A DNA stretch of 64,000 nucleotides from Photobacterium carnosum (GCF_002849605.1 NZ_NPIB01000001.1:124001-188000); one strand, 5' to 3'. Positions 1 to 11,385 are shown, counted from the stretch's first letter. Notes: generated by a model not told the origin, from the letters alone. Numbers and translations: made by a program.

Positions 1-1443
1 TGGATTACAACCACTAAACACCATCATTTTAATATCCGGCAAGACCACATTAGCGCCGTTATATTGAATTTTTTTACCCGGTTCTATAATGGCATCAATC
101 CATCGAGCAACCGGAATCGTTGAGCTATAACCTTTAAAATCAGTATTATTCCAAATAGGTTGCTGACCTTCATCAACATTACGCGGAAAACCACCGGGAC
201 CAGCAGCAGTGCTAAAAGGTAATCCAACCCCACTATAAAAATGCGAATAAGACACCCCACCACCGGGCAAACCGATTTGACCTAACATGGATGCTAAAAC
301 CGCCCCCATCCAATACGGTTGTTCACCATGCTGTTGACGCTGCACCGCCCAACCAAACATCAACATGGTGCGATCTTTCACTAAATTACGTGCAAATTCT
401 CGAATAGCATCTGCTTTTACACCACAAATAGGCTCAGCCCACTCTGGCGTTTTAGCTATTTTGTCTTTACCTGTGCCTAATAAATAAGGTAAGAACTCAT
501 TAAAGCCGAGTGTATACATTTCTAAAAATTGTTTATCGTACAAATCTTCTTTATACAATGTGTGCGCAATGGCAAGCATGAAAGGCACATCAGTTTGAGG
601 GTTGACGTATTGATGTTCACAATTAAAATATTGTTGCGATTTTGATACCACAGGATCGACCGAGATCATGCGGATCTTGCCATCAGCCACTTTCTGTTTT
701 AATTGCTCATAGTAAGCATAAGAACCGTGGGTTTCACATTGCCACCCTACCTGACTATTTTTAATCGGATCGTTTGACCACCATATCAATGTCTTACAAT
801 CTTTGAGTATGGTTGACCATGTGGTTGCTTGAGCATAAACCTCTGTTGAGCCTAATACGTAAGGTAAAATAGTTTGCCCTGCGCCAGTAGAATAATCACC
901 AACTTTCTTAATAAAGTTACCATGCATGCCCACAGCACGTTGCATGTGCGACGTACAACTTTGGAACTGTCCTGTTTCTCGCCATCCTGTTTGACCAGCA
1001 TGCAATGCCCACGGACCGTAATCTTTCTGCACCCGTTGTAACTCTTGATAAAATAAATCTAATGCTTCATCCCATGTCACCCGTACAAAGCGATTATTAC
1101 CGCGAGTTTCACCACTATATTTATTTTTCTTGAGCCAATCTAAGCGCACCATCGGATAGCGCACTCGTGAAGGACTATAAATTAAGCCTTTGATCCCGTT
1201 TAACATATCGGTAGGATTTTTATCAAATTCTAACGGTTTTATTTCAGCGACTTGGCCATTATATATTCGAGCTCGAAATGCCCCCCAATGAGAACCCGAT
1301 ACCTTCCAAATGCCCGGCGCATCGGCGGCGGGCGTATTAGTATCACTCGCGTGTGCAACTTGTAATAATAACCCTGGGCCAATCACAGAAGCAGCACTGG
1401 TTGTCGCTAACCCTTGTAAAAATTTACGCCGACTCAAAGACAT
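1..1443 (-). CDS. torA: TorA, trimethylamine-N-oxide reductase (partial, N-terminal 481 residues)
   Basis: Periplasmic molybdenum enzyme that reduces TMAO to trimethylamine as terminal step of anaerobic respiration. The gene starts at the ATG complementary to 1441-1443 and is open to the left edge, so the C-terminal part (the family is about 820 residues) lies outside. The N-terminus carries a twin-arginine export signal with SRRKFLQG followed by a hydrophobic stretch and an AHA-type cleavage region. A DYSTGAGQ segment fits the serine that ligates molybdenum in this DMSO-reductase family branch. A clear Shine-Dalgarno (GAGGAA) precedes the ATG. It is the third gene of a torE-torC-torA operon, just after its electron donor TorC. 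A related biotin-sulfoxide reductase is less likely because of the torC/torE neighbours. Confidence 0.95.
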   Translation of the reverse strand, partial: MSLSRRKFLQGLATTSAASVIGPGLLLQVAHASDTNTPAADAPGIWKVSGSHWGAFRARIYNGQVAEIKPLEFDKNPTDMLNGIKGLIYSPSRVRYPMVRLDWLKKNKYSGETRGNNRFVRVTWDEALDLFYQELQRVQKDYGPWALHAGQTGWRETGQFQSCTSHMQRAVGMHGNFIKKVGDYSTGAGQTILPYVLGSTEVYAQATTWSTILKDCKTLIWWSNDPIKNSQVGWQCETHGSYAYYEQLKQKVADGKIRMISVDPVVSKSQQYFNCEHQYVNPQTDVPFMLAIAHTLYKEDLYDKQFLEMYTLGFNEFLPYLLGTGKDKIAKTPEWAEPICGVKADAIREFARNLVKDRTMLMFGWAVQRQQHGEQPYWMGAVLASMLGQIGLPGGGVSYSHFYSGVGLPFSTAAGPGGFPRNVDEGQQPIWNNTDFKGYSSTIPVARWIDAIIEPGKKIQYNGANVVLPDIKMMVFSGCNP

Positions 1444-1475
1444 AGATCTTTCCTCTTTTTAAACGGGATACGCTA

Positions 1476-2660
1476 TCAATGTTTGTCTTTTGCAAAATCT
1501 GATGAATGATTTTGTAAATATTTCAAAACAATGGCTTCACTGTCGGTATCAAAATTCACAAACGCTAACATGCCATTAAACATTCCCGGCCACGTATTGG
1601 CATCAAAATGATTTTCGGCAGGTTGAGTATGGCAGACACTACAATTGGTTTTATAAGCTGATTGTGCAACTGACCAAATATCATTAACATTACTCACAAA
1701 CTTCGCTTTTTCTACCCACAGAGTCGCTGTGACTTGTTGCCATTTAAGCCCTGTTATATCATCTTCTTTTTCGGTCGTCCCTTTAACAATATTCTTGTTT
1801 TGAGCCGCTTTTTTGCTTAATGCTGCGGTTGGTATATTCATACCAAAATCTTGATTAATAACGCGACCAAACCCTTTTTCCTTACGCCAACCACTGATCT
1901 CAATTTGTAACATGTCATCTTTAACAGCGACAACTTTCACACCCGATGCTGGCTCTAATGATCCACCATCTTGGGTTTTTGCCTCATCTTCAAACATAGG
2001 GATAAACTGCATACTGTAGTAAGTATTACCGTTCTCATAATCTGTATTTTGTGCCACAGCCGCTAATTCAGAAATCATGCCGCCTGATGAATCCATATTT
2101 GACGGTAAATGGTGGGCAATCCCTTTATGACAATCAATACAGCTTTGATCTTTTGCAGCCGCTTGCTTCATTTGTACTTGTGCCCGTGGCGACATTTCAT
2201 CCCATTTCATACTGTCGTAACTGTGGCAGCTTTTACATTCTAAAGATTTATTAGCTGCAAACCGCTTCCACTCATGCTGAGCCAATTCCAACCGCTTCGC
2301 TTCAAATTTTTCAGGGGTATCAATGGTGCCGACAATCGCACCAAACACTTCTTTACTGGCCTGCATTTTACGGGCGATTTTATCGGTCCAATTATGGGGA
2401 ACATGACAATCAGGACACGTTGCCCTCACTCCTGCATTATTCTCCCAGTGAATGGTACCTTGTAATTCTGGATAAACGGTATCGCGCATTGAATGACAAC
2501 TGATACAAAATTTTTCAGTATTAGTCACTTCTAACGCAGTATTAAACCCACCCCAAAAGACAACACCAGCAACAAACCCACCAAGGGTCAGTACACCAAG
2601 GCTTATCTTTGTTGCTGGACGCCAAAAGGTTAACCATAATTTTTTTATGAACGTCACCAT
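1476..2660 (-). CDS. torC: TorC, membrane-anchored pentaheme c-type cytochrome
   Basis: Passes electrons from the quinol pool to TorA in the periplasm. The 394-residue protein has one N-terminal membrane anchor (about residues 15-37) and five CxxCH haem motifs: CISCH, CPDCH, CKSCH and CIDCH form the NapC/NirT-like tetrahaem part, and CSVCH lies in the C-terminal monohaem domain typical of TorC. The length matches the family. The start ATG is preceded by a strong purine-rich site (GGAGGGAGAACA). It lies 32 bases upstream of torA and 40 bases downstream of torE, as expected for one transcript. Confidence 0.95.
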   Translation of the reverse strand: MVTFIKKLWLTFWRPATKISLGVLTLGGFVAGVVFWGGFNTALEVTNTEKFCISCHSMRDTVYPELQGTIHWENNAGVRATCPDCHVPHNWTDKIARKMQASKEVFGAIVGTIDTPEKFEAKRLELAQHEWKRFAANKSLECKSCHSYDSMKWDEMSPRAQVQMKQAAAKDQSCIDCHKGIAHHLPSNMDSSGGMISELAAVAQNTDYENGNTYYSMQFIPMFEDEAKTQDGGSLEPASGVKVVAVKDDMLQIEISGWRKEKGFGRVINQDFGMNIPTAALSKKAAQNKNIVKGTTEKEDDITGLKWQQVTATLWVEKAKFVSNVNDIWSVAQSAYKTNCSVCHTQPAENHFDANTWPGMFNGMLAFVNFDTDSEAIVLKYLQNHSSDFAKDKH

Positions 2661-2700
2661 TGTTCTCCCTCCGTTGCTTAGTTCATCGAAACATTACAAC

Positions 2701-2871
2701 CTAACCATGCCCAGGAGGACCAAAAACAAACACTTGTAACGCCCATATCGTAAAACCATAACCACTCACTAACGCCATGGATAACAATGGAAATAATAGA
2801 ATAATAATGAATAAAAAGGCCCACCATTCATAGCGACCACGTTCTTGTTCAGTAATTTCAGTACTAGCCAT
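2701..2871 (-). CDS. torE: TorE, small membrane protein of the TMAO reductase operon
   Basis: A 56-residue protein starting MASTEITEQERGRYEWW, with one long hydrophobic segment (about residues 17-50) and a GPPGHG end. This matches the NapE/TorE family, single-span proteins found at the head of tor and nap operons whose biochemical role is not settled. The ATG (complement of 2869-2871) has an AGAGG ribosome site six bases upstream. It is the first gene of the tor transcript. Confidence 0.85.
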   Translation of the reverse strand: MASTEITEQERGRYEWWAFLFIIILLFPLLSMALVSGYGFTIWALQVFVFGPPGHG

Positions 2872-2913
2872 AATTGACCTCTAGATAATCATTACAACAG
2901 CGATATACCATTC

Positions 2914-2958
2914 ACGAATAACAATGGATTGATGAAATTATAGTCAATGATGAATAAC
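2914..2958. promoter_or_regulatory. possible TorR-type operator repeats upstream of torE
   Basis: Two copies of GAATAAC (2916-2922 and 2952-2958), spaced 36 bases start to start and both adjoining a TTCACG element, lie 45-90 bases upstream of the torE start. On the coding strand they read GTTATTC, which loosely resembles the GTTCAT core of E. coli tor boxes. No torR gene is in the window, so assignment is tentative. Confidence 0.25.
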
Positions 2959-3020
2959 ATTCACGTTTAACGCTCAATTAGTTCTATCAATAACAGCCTT
3001 TGAGACAAATTACAGCCATA

Positions 3021-3050
3021 AAAAAAGCCAGCATCACTGCTGGCTTTTTT
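3021..3050. terminator. bidirectional terminator between tor promoter region and mukB end
   Basis: An 8-bp stem (AGCCAGCA/TGCTGGCT) with a 4-base loop, A-run on one side and T-run on the other. It lies 35 bases beyond the mukB stop on the minus strand. Confidence 0.85.
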
Positions 3051-3084
3051 GCGTACTAAAAGAACTAATTGATATAATTACTGT

Positions 3085-6000
3085 TTACACAGGTTCAATA
3101 TCTAATATCCCTTGTACGGGTATTTCTACTTTTGGTTTAGCACCGAAACCGCGTAAACCCACTACGTGTACATGTTCACGATCTTTAAATATTTTACGTA
3201 CCAATTTATAGGTCGTACCTTTTTCAGGGCTAATATTTTCAGGGGCCGCAATTAATAGCTGCATATCTAGACGTTCACATAACTCAAATAAGGTCGCAAT
3301 AGATTTACCATCTAAACGCGCGGCTTCATCAAGGAATAACAAACGACAAGGAATAATATCTTTACCGCGTAAACGGCGAGATTCTTCTTCCCAACTTTGT
3401 ATAACCATCAATAGAATGGCTTGACCAGTACCAATCGCTTCACCGGTCGATAACGCACCTGATTCTGCTTGTAGCCAACCATCAGTACCACGATTAACCT
3501 CAATGTTCAGCTCAAGGTAGTTACGGTAATCCAGTAACTCTTCACCCAGAATTTGCGGTGAACGCTGACCCATATCAATATGTGGATTTAAACGCTGGAA
3601 TAATTTCGCAATCGCTTCTGAGAACGTTAGACGATTATTACCAAATAAATCGTTATGTTGATCTTTTTGATCAAGTAACCCAAGCAGTAACGATTCATGC
3701 GTTTCACGTACTTTAACGTTAAGACGAACACCACATACCTGTCCAAAACCAACATGTTGTAGACCTTGGTTAAGCATTCGAATACGGTTTTGCTCACGCT
3801 GAATTGTTTTACGAATAATCTTCGCAACAGAATCAGAGCTGATCGCTAAACGTTGTTCACGTGCGGTAAGTTCTTCTGTTAAACGACCAAGCTCCGCTTC
3901 CATTTCTTCGATAGCTTCAACCGGATCATCAGTACGAATAATATCGTGACGAATACGCTCACGTAGATGCTGATACACCGCAATATAGAACAACACTTTA
4001 CGCTCAGGACGCGCGACATCTTCTGAAGCACGTAATGCATCACGTAAGTTTTCGTTATCAGCCACCGCCAGGCGCAATGCACCTAGCGCTTTATCTGATA
4101 ATGAACGTAGTTCGTCAGCCGACATGTATGCCATTTCACGGCGATGTAAACGACGTTCAACATCACTTTCACGAGCAAGGCGTAATACCGCACACCAGCC
4201 TGCTTTAGCATTCACAACCAACTTACGGAAGTCTTGGTAATCTTTACCCACTTTACGTAAACGTTTCATCAAGCCTTTCATTTCAAGCTCAATTGACGTG
4301 GTTGATTTCTCTAATGTACTGCGACGATTACGTGAACTGTGTAAGCGTTCATTCAGTTCATTACGACGCACTAATGCACGTTCTTCTGCTTCAACATCTG
4401 CACGAACACCCAACTCTTGCAGCTCACGTTCAAACTCAAGCACAGTTTCATTCTTAGCTTGATGCGAACTTTTCAGAGATGCTAACAACTGGTTATATTG
4501 GTTCGTTTGTGCACGTGATTGCTTCAAGCTTGCACGAGTTGTATTACGTTGTTGCTCAGCGGTCGCTAATTTTAGTTTTAGCTGATCATTAAGCTCTGAA
4601 CTCTTACTCAATAACTCAACCGAATCAGCATAACTAAAGTAATGACGGCGCTCGGCCAAATCTGCAACCGCAAAAATCAATGTTTTAAGTTGTTGCAGTT
4701 TTTGATCGGCGGCTTCGTAATTGGCCTGTAATGCATCAAACTGCTCAGGATCGGCATTAAGTGCAGATACTAACCCTTCAAGTTCAATCAATGCTTTACC
4801 GTAACGATCCAAATAATTACGCGCTTCATCCATTTGCGAAAGTTGTTGTTCAACTTCTGCAAAACGTTCAGTTAGCGTTTCATCTTCAAGCAATGTCACG
4901 ATTGGGTTTAATTTGCCCAGTAAGGTTAAGCCTTCACGTGCTGCGGCCAGTTGGCTACGTTGTTGTTGCTCTTGTGCTTGTGACTCGGCTAACTGACGCA
5001 TGATCTGATTACGCTGATCACGGGCTTGTTTTAGTTCAACCTCAGGATCGGCATTAAAGGCAATCGCCATATGGGTTGCCACAAAACTATTAAAGCTTTG
5101 GTATAAACGTTGTAACTTTTGCGAATCAAATGCCGCTTTGGCGTGATCTTCTACCACTTGATCACGCTCATCACGTAAAGACTCTAATCGCTGTTCACGT
5201 GCTGCTCGGCCAAATAATGGCACTTTCGGGAAGCGTGAATAACGTAATTGGCGATCATTAAGATGCACACATACTGCATTCTCAAGTTCATCAACATCAA
5301 AACCACTGTCATCAAATGAATCAGCATCACCTTCAATGATGTACAAATCATCGGGGCAATCATCAAGAGCAATCAGCTTTTCTTTAATGCCACTTAAATC
5401 AGGGACGATAATTGCATGACGAGATGGGCCATACATCGCACTGAAATAAGGCGCATCCGCAAGCGTAATGTCATCATAAATTTCAGATAACATCGTACCG
5501 CCAAGCGTCTCAGCCAACGCACGCAGACCTAAATTATCACTACCACCTGGTTGTGCTAAGTGTTCAATATCATGCTCTAATGTTTGTTTGCGTTGCGCTA
5601 ATTGGTCACGCTGTGCTGACACTTGACGTTCATTATCAAGTGTTGCTTGCATTGCATCCATTACCGTTTGGCTGCTGGTTAATTCAGTATTGGCTTGGTC
5701 AGCAAGGGTTTCAAGTGCATCTGAAGCGGCAATCCACGTTGGTGCAGAAGCTTCAAGTGCGCTAATACGTACAACCAATCTTTGCTCGTTATGACGCATG
5801 TCATTACGTTGCTCAACCAAGCTCGCTTGATCTTGCTCTAAGCTTTCTAAGGTTGCTTCATGGCGCGCTTGTTCTTCCGCTAATGCCAATTCACCATCAA
5901 TGGTAGTCGCAAACTTTTTAGCATACGTTTCAGCAAGTTCAATCGCTTGACGTTGACTACGCACACTACGTTCTAAATCACGATATTGTGCTTTAAGTTG

Positions 6001-7545
6001 TTCACCACGCTCAGAAACAGAACGAAGCTGACGACCATGCTCAATTAACTCGCGCGCTTTATCACTCGCAGTAGTACGATCAACAACACCCGCAATTGTA
6101 GTCACAATTGCTAAGCCTTTTTCAAACTGCTGCGCGGCGGCTGATGACATATCAAGCTTATGCTTTAATGCCAATAACGCCGTTGTTTGCGTGTCTTGCT
6201 GTTGTTTAAGTTGTACAAGATACGGTGGCGCTTGGTCTGGCAGCATTTGATGATCACCAGACAAATTACGTGCTTTTTCTAATGCTTGTACCGCTTGTTG
6301 GTACTGCAATGCACGGGTTTGCTGCATGTCCAATGCTTGTTGGTAGTCTGCTAACTGGGTTTTTAAGCTATCAACTTCTTCTTCCGTTAGCTGTGATTGT
6401 TCTTCGGCTATCGCTAATTGTTCAGCCGCCTCTTCAACCACCATCACTTGTTCTTCAAGACGTTCAGTTAACTCTTCAAGATCTTCTTTATAGCGAGCAA
6501 TTTTCTCAGCTTGGCGAACAGCCGTTTGCACTAACTGCAAGTGATCAGAGGCCGCTTGATGATCTTGCTCTAATGCACCTTCTTGCTCGGTAAGTTCGCC
6601 AAGCTCTGCATTCATGTTATTTAACGATGATTGCTGATCAACAAGCGCCTGACGCGAACCCATTAGCTCACCACGTAAACGCAGTGTTTGCTCTAGTTTT
6701 TGCTGACGTTCGTTAGCATGACGCATATAATCGGCAGCAACATAATTGGTTGCTTCAGAAATCAAATGCTTAAATAAGTCACGATCCGTTTGAGTTAATT
6801 TGATCGCTTCTAACGTCATACGATTTTCACGTAACGCCGCTTCCATATCTTGGAAAGCTTTTTTTACCCCAGAATTATGCGGTAATAAATAGTCACGTAG
6901 TGAACGAGTGATTGCACTTGAAATACCACCATATAAAGAGGCTTCAATTAAACGATAGAACTTTGAACGATCTTGGCTATTACGTAATTTCTTCGGTAAT
7001 ACACCCATTTCAAACATTTGCGTATGGTAATCAGTTACCGAATTAAATGTTTTAAACTGCACCCCTTCGTGCTGGCTAACGAGATCTTTGACATCGTTAA
7101 GCTGACGAACACGGGCTTGGTTTTCAGAAATCGTTTCAACTAAAATTTCAGCAGGTTTGATATGTGAAGGTAAACCTTGAATCAAAAATGGCTTAATATC
7201 CACTTTCTTATCGCGGCCAGCCACTTGCTGTAATTTAACTGCAAAAATAATACGTTGCTGCTTTGAGTTAACCACATCCAGTGCTGCATAACAGGCACCG
7301 GGTTTTAATTTACCGTGAAGACCTTTATCACGTGAAGCATTTGAGCTACCAGCTTCAGTGGTATTACGAAAGTGTAGTAGGCTTTGGTCTGGAATCAGTG
7401 TCGTGATAAACGCTGCCATCGTGGTAGATTTACCCGCACCGTTACCGCCTGAAAGCGTTGTCACCAAATTATCAATATCAAAGGTACGTGCAAAAAAGCC
7501 GTTCCAGTTGATCATAGTGAGCGATTGATACTTGCCGCGTTCCAT
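3085..7545 (-). CDS. mukB: MukB, SMC-like chromosome condensin subunit
   Basis: ATPase of the MukBEF condensin, which compacts and segregates the chromosome in gammaproteobacteria carrying Dam/SeqA. The 1486 residues match the family length. The N-terminal head contains the Walker A loop GGNGAGKST at residues 33-41. A very long Gln/Glu/Ala-rich coiled coil follows, broken by a central hinge around residues 650-780. The C-terminal head shows the signature-like STGEAIGTGQ and the Walker B strand LLFLDEAARLD. It is the last gene of smtA-mukF-mukE-mukB. Its ATG overlaps the mukE stop codon by one base (TAATG), implying coupled translation. Confidence 0.98.
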   Translation of the reverse strand: MERGKYQSLTMINWNGFFARTFDIDNLVTTLSGGNGAGKSTTMAAFITTLIPDQSLLHFRNTTEAGSSNASRDKGLHGKLKPGACYAALDVVNSKQQRIIFAVKLQQVAGRDKKVDIKPFLIQGLPSHIKPAEILVETISENQARVRQLNDVKDLVSQHEGVQFKTFNSVTDYHTQMFEMGVLPKKLRNSQDRSKFYRLIEASLYGGISSAITRSLRDYLLPHNSGVKKAFQDMEAALRENRMTLEAIKLTQTDRDLFKHLISEATNYVAADYMRHANERQQKLEQTLRLRGELMGSRQALVDQQSSLNNMNAELGELTEQEGALEQDHQAASDHLQLVQTAVRQAEKIARYKEDLEELTERLEEQVMVVEEAAEQLAIAEEQSQLTEEEVDSLKTQLADYQQALDMQQTRALQYQQAVQALEKARNLSGDHQMLPDQAPPYLVQLKQQQDTQTTALLALKHKLDMSSAAAQQFEKGLAIVTTIAGVVDRTTASDKARELIEHGRQLRSVSERGEQLKAQYRDLERSVRSQRQAIELAETYAKKFATTIDGELALAEEQARHEATLESLEQDQASLVEQRNDMRHNEQRLVVRISALEASAPTWIAASDALETLADQANTELTSSQTVMDAMQATLDNERQVSAQRDQLAQRKQTLEHDIEHLAQPGGSDNLGLRALAETLGGTMLSEIYDDITLADAPYFSAMYGPSRHAIIVPDLSGIKEKLIALDDCPDDLYIIEGDADSFDDSGFDVDELENAVCVHLNDRQLRYSRFPKVPLFGRAAREQRLESLRDERDQVVEDHAKAAFDSQKLQRLYQSFNSFVATHMAIAFNADPEVELKQARDQRNQIMRQLAESQAQEQQQRSQLAAAREGLTLLGKLNPIVTLLEDETLTERFAEVEQQLSQMDEARNYLDRYGKALIELEGLVSALNADPEQFDALQANYEAADQKLQQLKTLIFAVADLAERRHYFSYADSVELLSKSSELNDQLKLKLATAEQQRNTTRASLKQSRAQTNQYNQLLASLKSSHQAKNETVLEFERELQELGVRADVEAEERALVRRNELNERLHSSRNRRSTLEKSTTSIELEMKGLMKRLRKVGKDYQDFRKLVVNAKAGWCAVLRLARESDVERRLHRREMAYMSADELRSLSDKALGALRLAVADNENLRDALRASEDVARPERKVLFYIAVYQHLRERIRHDIIRTDDPVEAIEEMEAELGRLTEELTAREQRLAISSDSVAKIIRKTIQREQNRIRMLNQGLQHVGFGQVCGVRLNVKVRETHESLLLGLLDQKDQHNDLFGNNRLTFSEAIAKLFQRLNPHIDMGQRSPQILGEELLDYRNYLELNIEVNRGTDGWLQAESGALSTGEAIGTGQAILLMVIQSWEEESRRLRGKDIIPCRLLFLDEAARLDGKSIATLFELCERLDMQLLIAAPENISPEKGTTYKLVRKIFKDREHVHVVGLRGFGAKPKVEIPVQGILDIEPV

Positions 7546-8291
7546 TAAATACTACTCTCCTGTACCGCTTGCTCTACATCTTGTTGCATTTCAAGCATTT
7601 CTTGATTATTGGTGTCAATATCATCAAGCAAACTTGATTGACTTGACGTTTGCTGGTGAACCACGGCTTCACCGTCACGAATCAATCGTAACTGCGCTTC
7701 ACGGACATCATCACCAGTACGTACATCAGCACCAAAACGGAACACAGATTCACTGATACGGAACTTACCATTCTCACCAATTGGAATAAGCATTCCTAAG
7801 CGACGTAAACGACGTAATGACGTTTTTACTTTATCAAACAACTTTTCACGATCAAGATCAGAACCTAATGCGCGATTGGTGACAAGTTTCATTAACTTTT
7901 GTTCATCAGCTAATACTAATAACTCATCAAATAGCTCTTGATTAGTAAAGATACCTTCGTGTGCTAAACGCTCAGGGCTAAGATAAAGAAAACACAATAC
8001 CTTACCAACGAGCATATCAATTTCAGATAACACTGAACGACCGATCAATGAGGTTGAACGCGGACGTAAGTATAAAAAACCTTCAGGTGCACGTACTAAT
8101 TCAGCATTATAACGACGATAAAACATCGCTAATTCTTTCTCAAACTCAATTAAGTAAGCGTGGCTATCTAAATCTTCACTTGAAACATGGCGGCCAGAGC
8201 GCAACGCGTTATCTAGCGTAGGGAAAAGTGGGTTAGCAATTGCTTTTGCCAACTTCTCCGGCATAAATTCTTCAATATTTGTCAATGACAT
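7545..8291 (-). CDS. mukE: MukE, condensin accessory subunit
   Basis: Bridges MukF and MukB in the condensin complex. The reading frame is open up to 8348, but the E. coli protein begins MSSTNIEQFMP and the matching local start is the ATG at 8291 ([15 protein letters not shown]), giving 248 residues. This start overlaps the mukF end by 20 bases. The segments [23 protein letters not shown] and [21 protein letters not shown] agree with the winged-helix architecture of MukE. The C-terminal tail is acidic and Gln-rich as in relatives. Confidence 0.95.
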   Translation of the reverse strand: MSLTNIEEFMPEKLAKAIANPLFPTLDNALRSGRHVSSEDLDSHAYLIEFEKELAMFYRRYNAELVRAPEGFLYLRPRSTSLIGRSVLSEIDMLVGKVLCFLYLSPERLAHEGIFTNQELFDELLVLADEQKLMKLVTNRALGSDLDREKLFDKVKTSLRRLRRLGMLIPIGENGKFRISESVFRFGADVRTGDDVREAQLRLIRDGEAVVHQQTSSQSSLLDDIDTNNQEMLEMQQDVEQAVQESSI

Positions 8292-9594
8292 GGGCTTGTA
8301 CCTTGGCTCCGTATTCGTTAATTGCTTTCCAATCAGGCTGAATGGCATTGAAGTCCGCTTCGGAATAACCCATTCTTACAGCCTGATCAATCACAATCCG
8401 TGCTAAATCAAAATGTTGTGCATACGGATGTTGTGCCAAATAATCTTTAAGTAAAACACTCAAGTTGATTGGGGCACCTGTTGCTTTATGTGCTTGTAAC
8501 ATCAAACCGACTTTCTCAGCCAATAGATCGTTAACTAAATCAAGTTCTTCAAATTCCATTTCTCCAGGCACAATACCTGTCACTTCATCATCACGTAATA
8601 TTAACGTTTCATCACGCATATCAAGTAAACGTTCAGCATCTGCAAATGTCAGTAACCATGGTGCATCGAAGTAATCGGTAACCGATTGGCGTAATCGTTG
8701 ACTAAAGGCGCGATTTTTATCCATATCAATCGCAGTACGAATAAATTTATGCACATGGCGATCATAGCCAATCCATAAATCAATCGTTTGTTGTCCCCAA
8801 CTGATAATGCGATCTAATTTCATTTGCAGGATATAAATCATACCATCAACAAAATCAAGATCATTACGTCCTTGAATCGCTTCTTGAATAGTAAGTAATT
8901 GACTTTGAAGCTGATCACCTGCGGCCTGCAATGTATCTTGCAATTCACGTAGTGTTGATGATGTTTCATCAAGTAATGCTTCACAATTACTGATAGCAGC
9001 TTGCCAGTCTTGATTTAATAACTCTGCAATATTGAGCTTCACTTGTTGCTGCTGCTCATCCATTGCACGTTGGTTTAAATCGATACGATCAAAGATTTCA
9101 GCGACGGAATATTTTAAAACTGCATGCACATTTAGATGCCAATGTTTTTCATCACCGCCGTCTTGTGCTGCTGTCGCTGCTTTATTGATCTCATCTGCCA
9201 CCATTGCTAACTGAATAGATAGTTTTAGTGTTGAGAATTCACGTTGCCGCACGTAATAATCAGTAATGCCGAGCGCTAACGGACTTAATCGATAAATACT
9301 AGCGCCATCAGTCACCTCACTGGTAAAACGTGATATCAACCGCTGTCTTACCAATTCATTTATGGCGTTATTGGCACGAAATGCTAGGGTTTCCTTGGTT
9401 TGACCGAACATATCGCTCACAATGCGAAATGCATCAACCAATTCACCTTCCCCTAATTCTTCATCAAAGCGATCACCACTTAAGACAGCAATCGCTAACA
9501 AGAACGCCAGCCGTTCTGTCGGTAAATTAAGGGCAAACTCATTATTTTTGACCCAATTTACTAACTCAGGAACAGTCTGGATAACTTCACTCAT
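8272..9594 (-). CDS. mukF: MukF, kleisin subunit of the MukBEF condensin
   Basis: Kleisin that dimerises through an N-terminal winged-helix region and joins MukB heads with MukE. At 440 residues it has the expected length. Segments such as [18 protein letters not shown] at the N-terminus and [14 protein letters not shown] near the C-terminus are typical. Its ATG overlaps the smtA stop as ATGA (4 bases) and its end overlaps mukE, so all four genes are probably one translationally coupled operon. Confidence 0.97.
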   Translation of the reverse strand: MSEVIQTVPELVNWVKNNEFALNLPTERLAFLLAIAVLSGDRFDEELGEGELVDAFRIVSDMFGQTKETLAFRANNAINELVRQRLISRFTSEVTDGASIYRLSPLALGITDYYVRQREFSTLKLSIQLAMVADEINKAATAAQDGGDEKHWHLNVHAVLKYSVAEIFDRIDLNQRAMDEQQQQVKLNIAELLNQDWQAAISNCEALLDETSSTLRELQDTLQAAGDQLQSQLLTIQEAIQGRNDLDFVDGMIYILQMKLDRIISWGQQTIDLWIGYDRHVHKFIRTAIDMDKNRAFSQRLRQSVTDYFDAPWLLTFADAERLLDMRDETLILRDDEVTGIVPGEMEFEELDLVNDLLAEKVGLMLQAHKATGAPINLSVLLKDYLAQHPYAQHFDLARIVIDQAVRMGYSEADFNAIQPDWKAINEYGAKVQAHVIDKY

Positions 9595-10424
9595 CCCTTG
9601 TCCTTATTGCTATTATTTAAATTTGTCACCACTGTTGACGTTACATCTGTGAGAGGCTTACGCGCATACACATGAATGTAACGACCTAATGACAAAAAAG
9701 GTTCCTGACGACAAAGCTTTTGCTCCATATCAAGAACTTGTTCGAAACTGTAATCACCCATTCGATCATGCTGCATATAATCATAGAATGTGCGTACGCC
9801 GGTCTTACCCATTATGTCAAACCCAGCCGTCGTTAGACACTGATATACATCATCAGGTTTTATATCTTGCTGAGGTTGTAATTTAAACCGTTTACGGTGT
9901 GGCATGCCCTGTTCTATATGGGTTAAATTCCCACAAATCAGATTCTTAAACAATAACCCGTTGTAGTTATAAAACATGACAGAGATAACGCCACCGGGTT
10001 TTACGTTATCTAATAAATCGGTTAATGTTGCAATTGGATCAGCCAGCCACTCCATAACCGCATGAAAAAGAATTAAATCAACGGGAGCTTCAATATGCTC
10101 ACTAATTTCTTGAATCGGTGAATGCACTAACCGATATTGCTCAACTAAGCCATTTTTAGCAATTTCTTGTTCCGCTAATGTCAACATTTCGCTAGAAAGA
10201 TCACATAATGTTACGTAATGCCCAAGAGCCGCTATTTTTTGAGATATTTGCCCAATACCGCCACCAGCATCTAATACTTGTAATGGCGAGACACCATTCA
10301 ATTCCTGCAGTATATATTCGATATCTTGCCAAACAACAACTTGTCGTATTTGACCTTTCGCTGTGCCATAAATATTATCAGCGAATTTTTTCGCTAAATC
10401 GTCAAAATTTCGGTCTTTTTTCAT
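9591..10424 (-). CDS. cmoM: CmoM/SmtA, tRNA 5-carboxymethoxyuridine methyltransferase
   Basis: SAM-dependent methyltransferase that methylates cmo5U to mcmo5U at wobble position 34 of some tRNAs; historically named SmtA. The 277-residue protein carries motif I as [10 protein letters not shown] at residues 50-59, followed by a class I methyltransferase fold ([25 protein letters not shown]). It is the first gene of the muk operon, the same position as in E. coli, and its C-terminus overlaps the mukF start. Function is taken from the family. Confidence 0.9.
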   Translation of the reverse strand: MKKDRNFDDLAKKFADNIYGTAKGQIRQVVVWQDIEYILQELNGVSPLQVLDAGGGIGQISQKIAALGHYVTLCDLSSEMLTLAEQEIAKNGLVEQYRLVHSPIQEISEHIEAPVDLILFHAVMEWLADPIATLTDLLDNVKPGGVISVMFYNYNGLLFKNLICGNLTHIEQGMPHRKRFKLQPQQDIKPDDVYQCLTTAGFDIMGKTGVRTFYDYMQHDRMGDYSFEQVLDMEQKLCRQEPFLSLGRYIHVYARKPLTDVTSTVVTNLNNSNKDKG

Positions 10425-10543
10425 GGCTCATTTACGTTATGATAGCGATGCTAGAATATGGCTTATTTTCTCACAAGCGGTAAAGGAATAAAGGCTTGTG
10501 ATCGATTTTAGGGCTCAACTGCTGAAATTTCGGACGACATATT

Positions 10544-11350
10544 ATGTTTATACTTAAAAAAATCATCTCAACATTAATAATGCCGCTACCGTTTCTATTA
10601 TTAGTCGGCGTTATTGGTTTATGCGTACTGTGGTTTACACGTCGAAAAAAATTAGCTTCTATCTTAATAAGTATCTCTCTAATTGGTATTTTCTTATGTT
10701 CTTTTCAACCACTAACAACCTTTTTACTACGACCATTAGAACAAGAAAATTCAGCCTTTGTAAGTACCACTAAACCGATTAGCTATGTAATGGTGCTAGG
10801 TAATGATCAAGTGATTGATAAAACCTTTCCAATTACCTCTGAGCTATCTCAAACTGCGATTGCACGGTTAGTTGAAGGTATTCGTATCTTCCGTATGTAT
10901 CCTGGCGCAAAATTAATTTTATCAGGATATGGTGGAATAGCCTCTCATGGCATTAGTCATGCTCGTTTAATGGCGCACTTAGCCATAGCGTTAGGTGTTA
11001 ATAAACGGGATATTTTATTATTTGAATCGACAAAAGACACCAAAGAAGAAGCTTTTCAAGCGGCTGATGTTGTTAAAGATAAGAATATGATTTTAGTAAC
11101 ATCAGCCAGTCAAATGTCCCGTGCACTTTACTATTTCCATCAAGCTGGATTACAGCCAATTGCCGCACCAACAAATTTTAGAGCCAGTAATAACATTCGT
11201 GATTTTGTGCCTGATTCAACCTACCTCACTCAAATGGAAATTGTTGAACACGAACGTTTAGGGCAATTATGGCAGCGTATTACCCGTCTATTATTAAACT
11301 CAAAAACTGAACATTCACAGGCCGAGAAGGCAAAACATGAAACGTTATAA
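10544..11350 (+). CDS. elyC: ElyC/YcbC, DUF218 envelope biogenesis protein
   Basis: A 268-residue inner-membrane protein with two N-terminal membrane helices (about residues 11-31 and 38-56) and a periplasmic DUF218 domain (YVMVLGND at 81-88, LILSGYGG at 124-131, ESTKDTKEEA at 161-170). E. coli ElyC affects peptidoglycan synthesis and lipid-carrier use at low temperature; the chemistry is not established. It is divergent from smtA with 119 bases between them, and the E. coli homologue also neighbours smtA. Confidence 0.88.
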   Translation: MFILKKIISTLIMPLPFLLLVGVIGLCVLWFTRRKKLASILISISLIGIFLCSFQPLTTFLLRPLEQENSAFVSTTKPISYVMVLGNDQVIDKTFPITSELSQTAIARLVEGIRIFRMYPGAKLILSGYGGIASHGISHARLMAHLAIALGVNKRDILLFESTKDTKEEAFQAADVVKDKNMILVTSASQMSRALYYFHQAGLQPIAAPTNFRASNNIRDFVPDSTYLTQMEIVEHERLGQLWQRITRLLLNSKTEHSQAEKAKHETL

Positions 11351-11385
11351 ATCATCCAACATCATGTTTTAGCTGCTTTATTTTC

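Noticed and set aside
6225-6593. 122-codon frame on the plus strand inside mukB
   Set aside because: Antisense to the coiled-coil region of mukB; its residues follow from the repeated Gln/Ala/Leu codons on the other strand and no ribosome site is seen.
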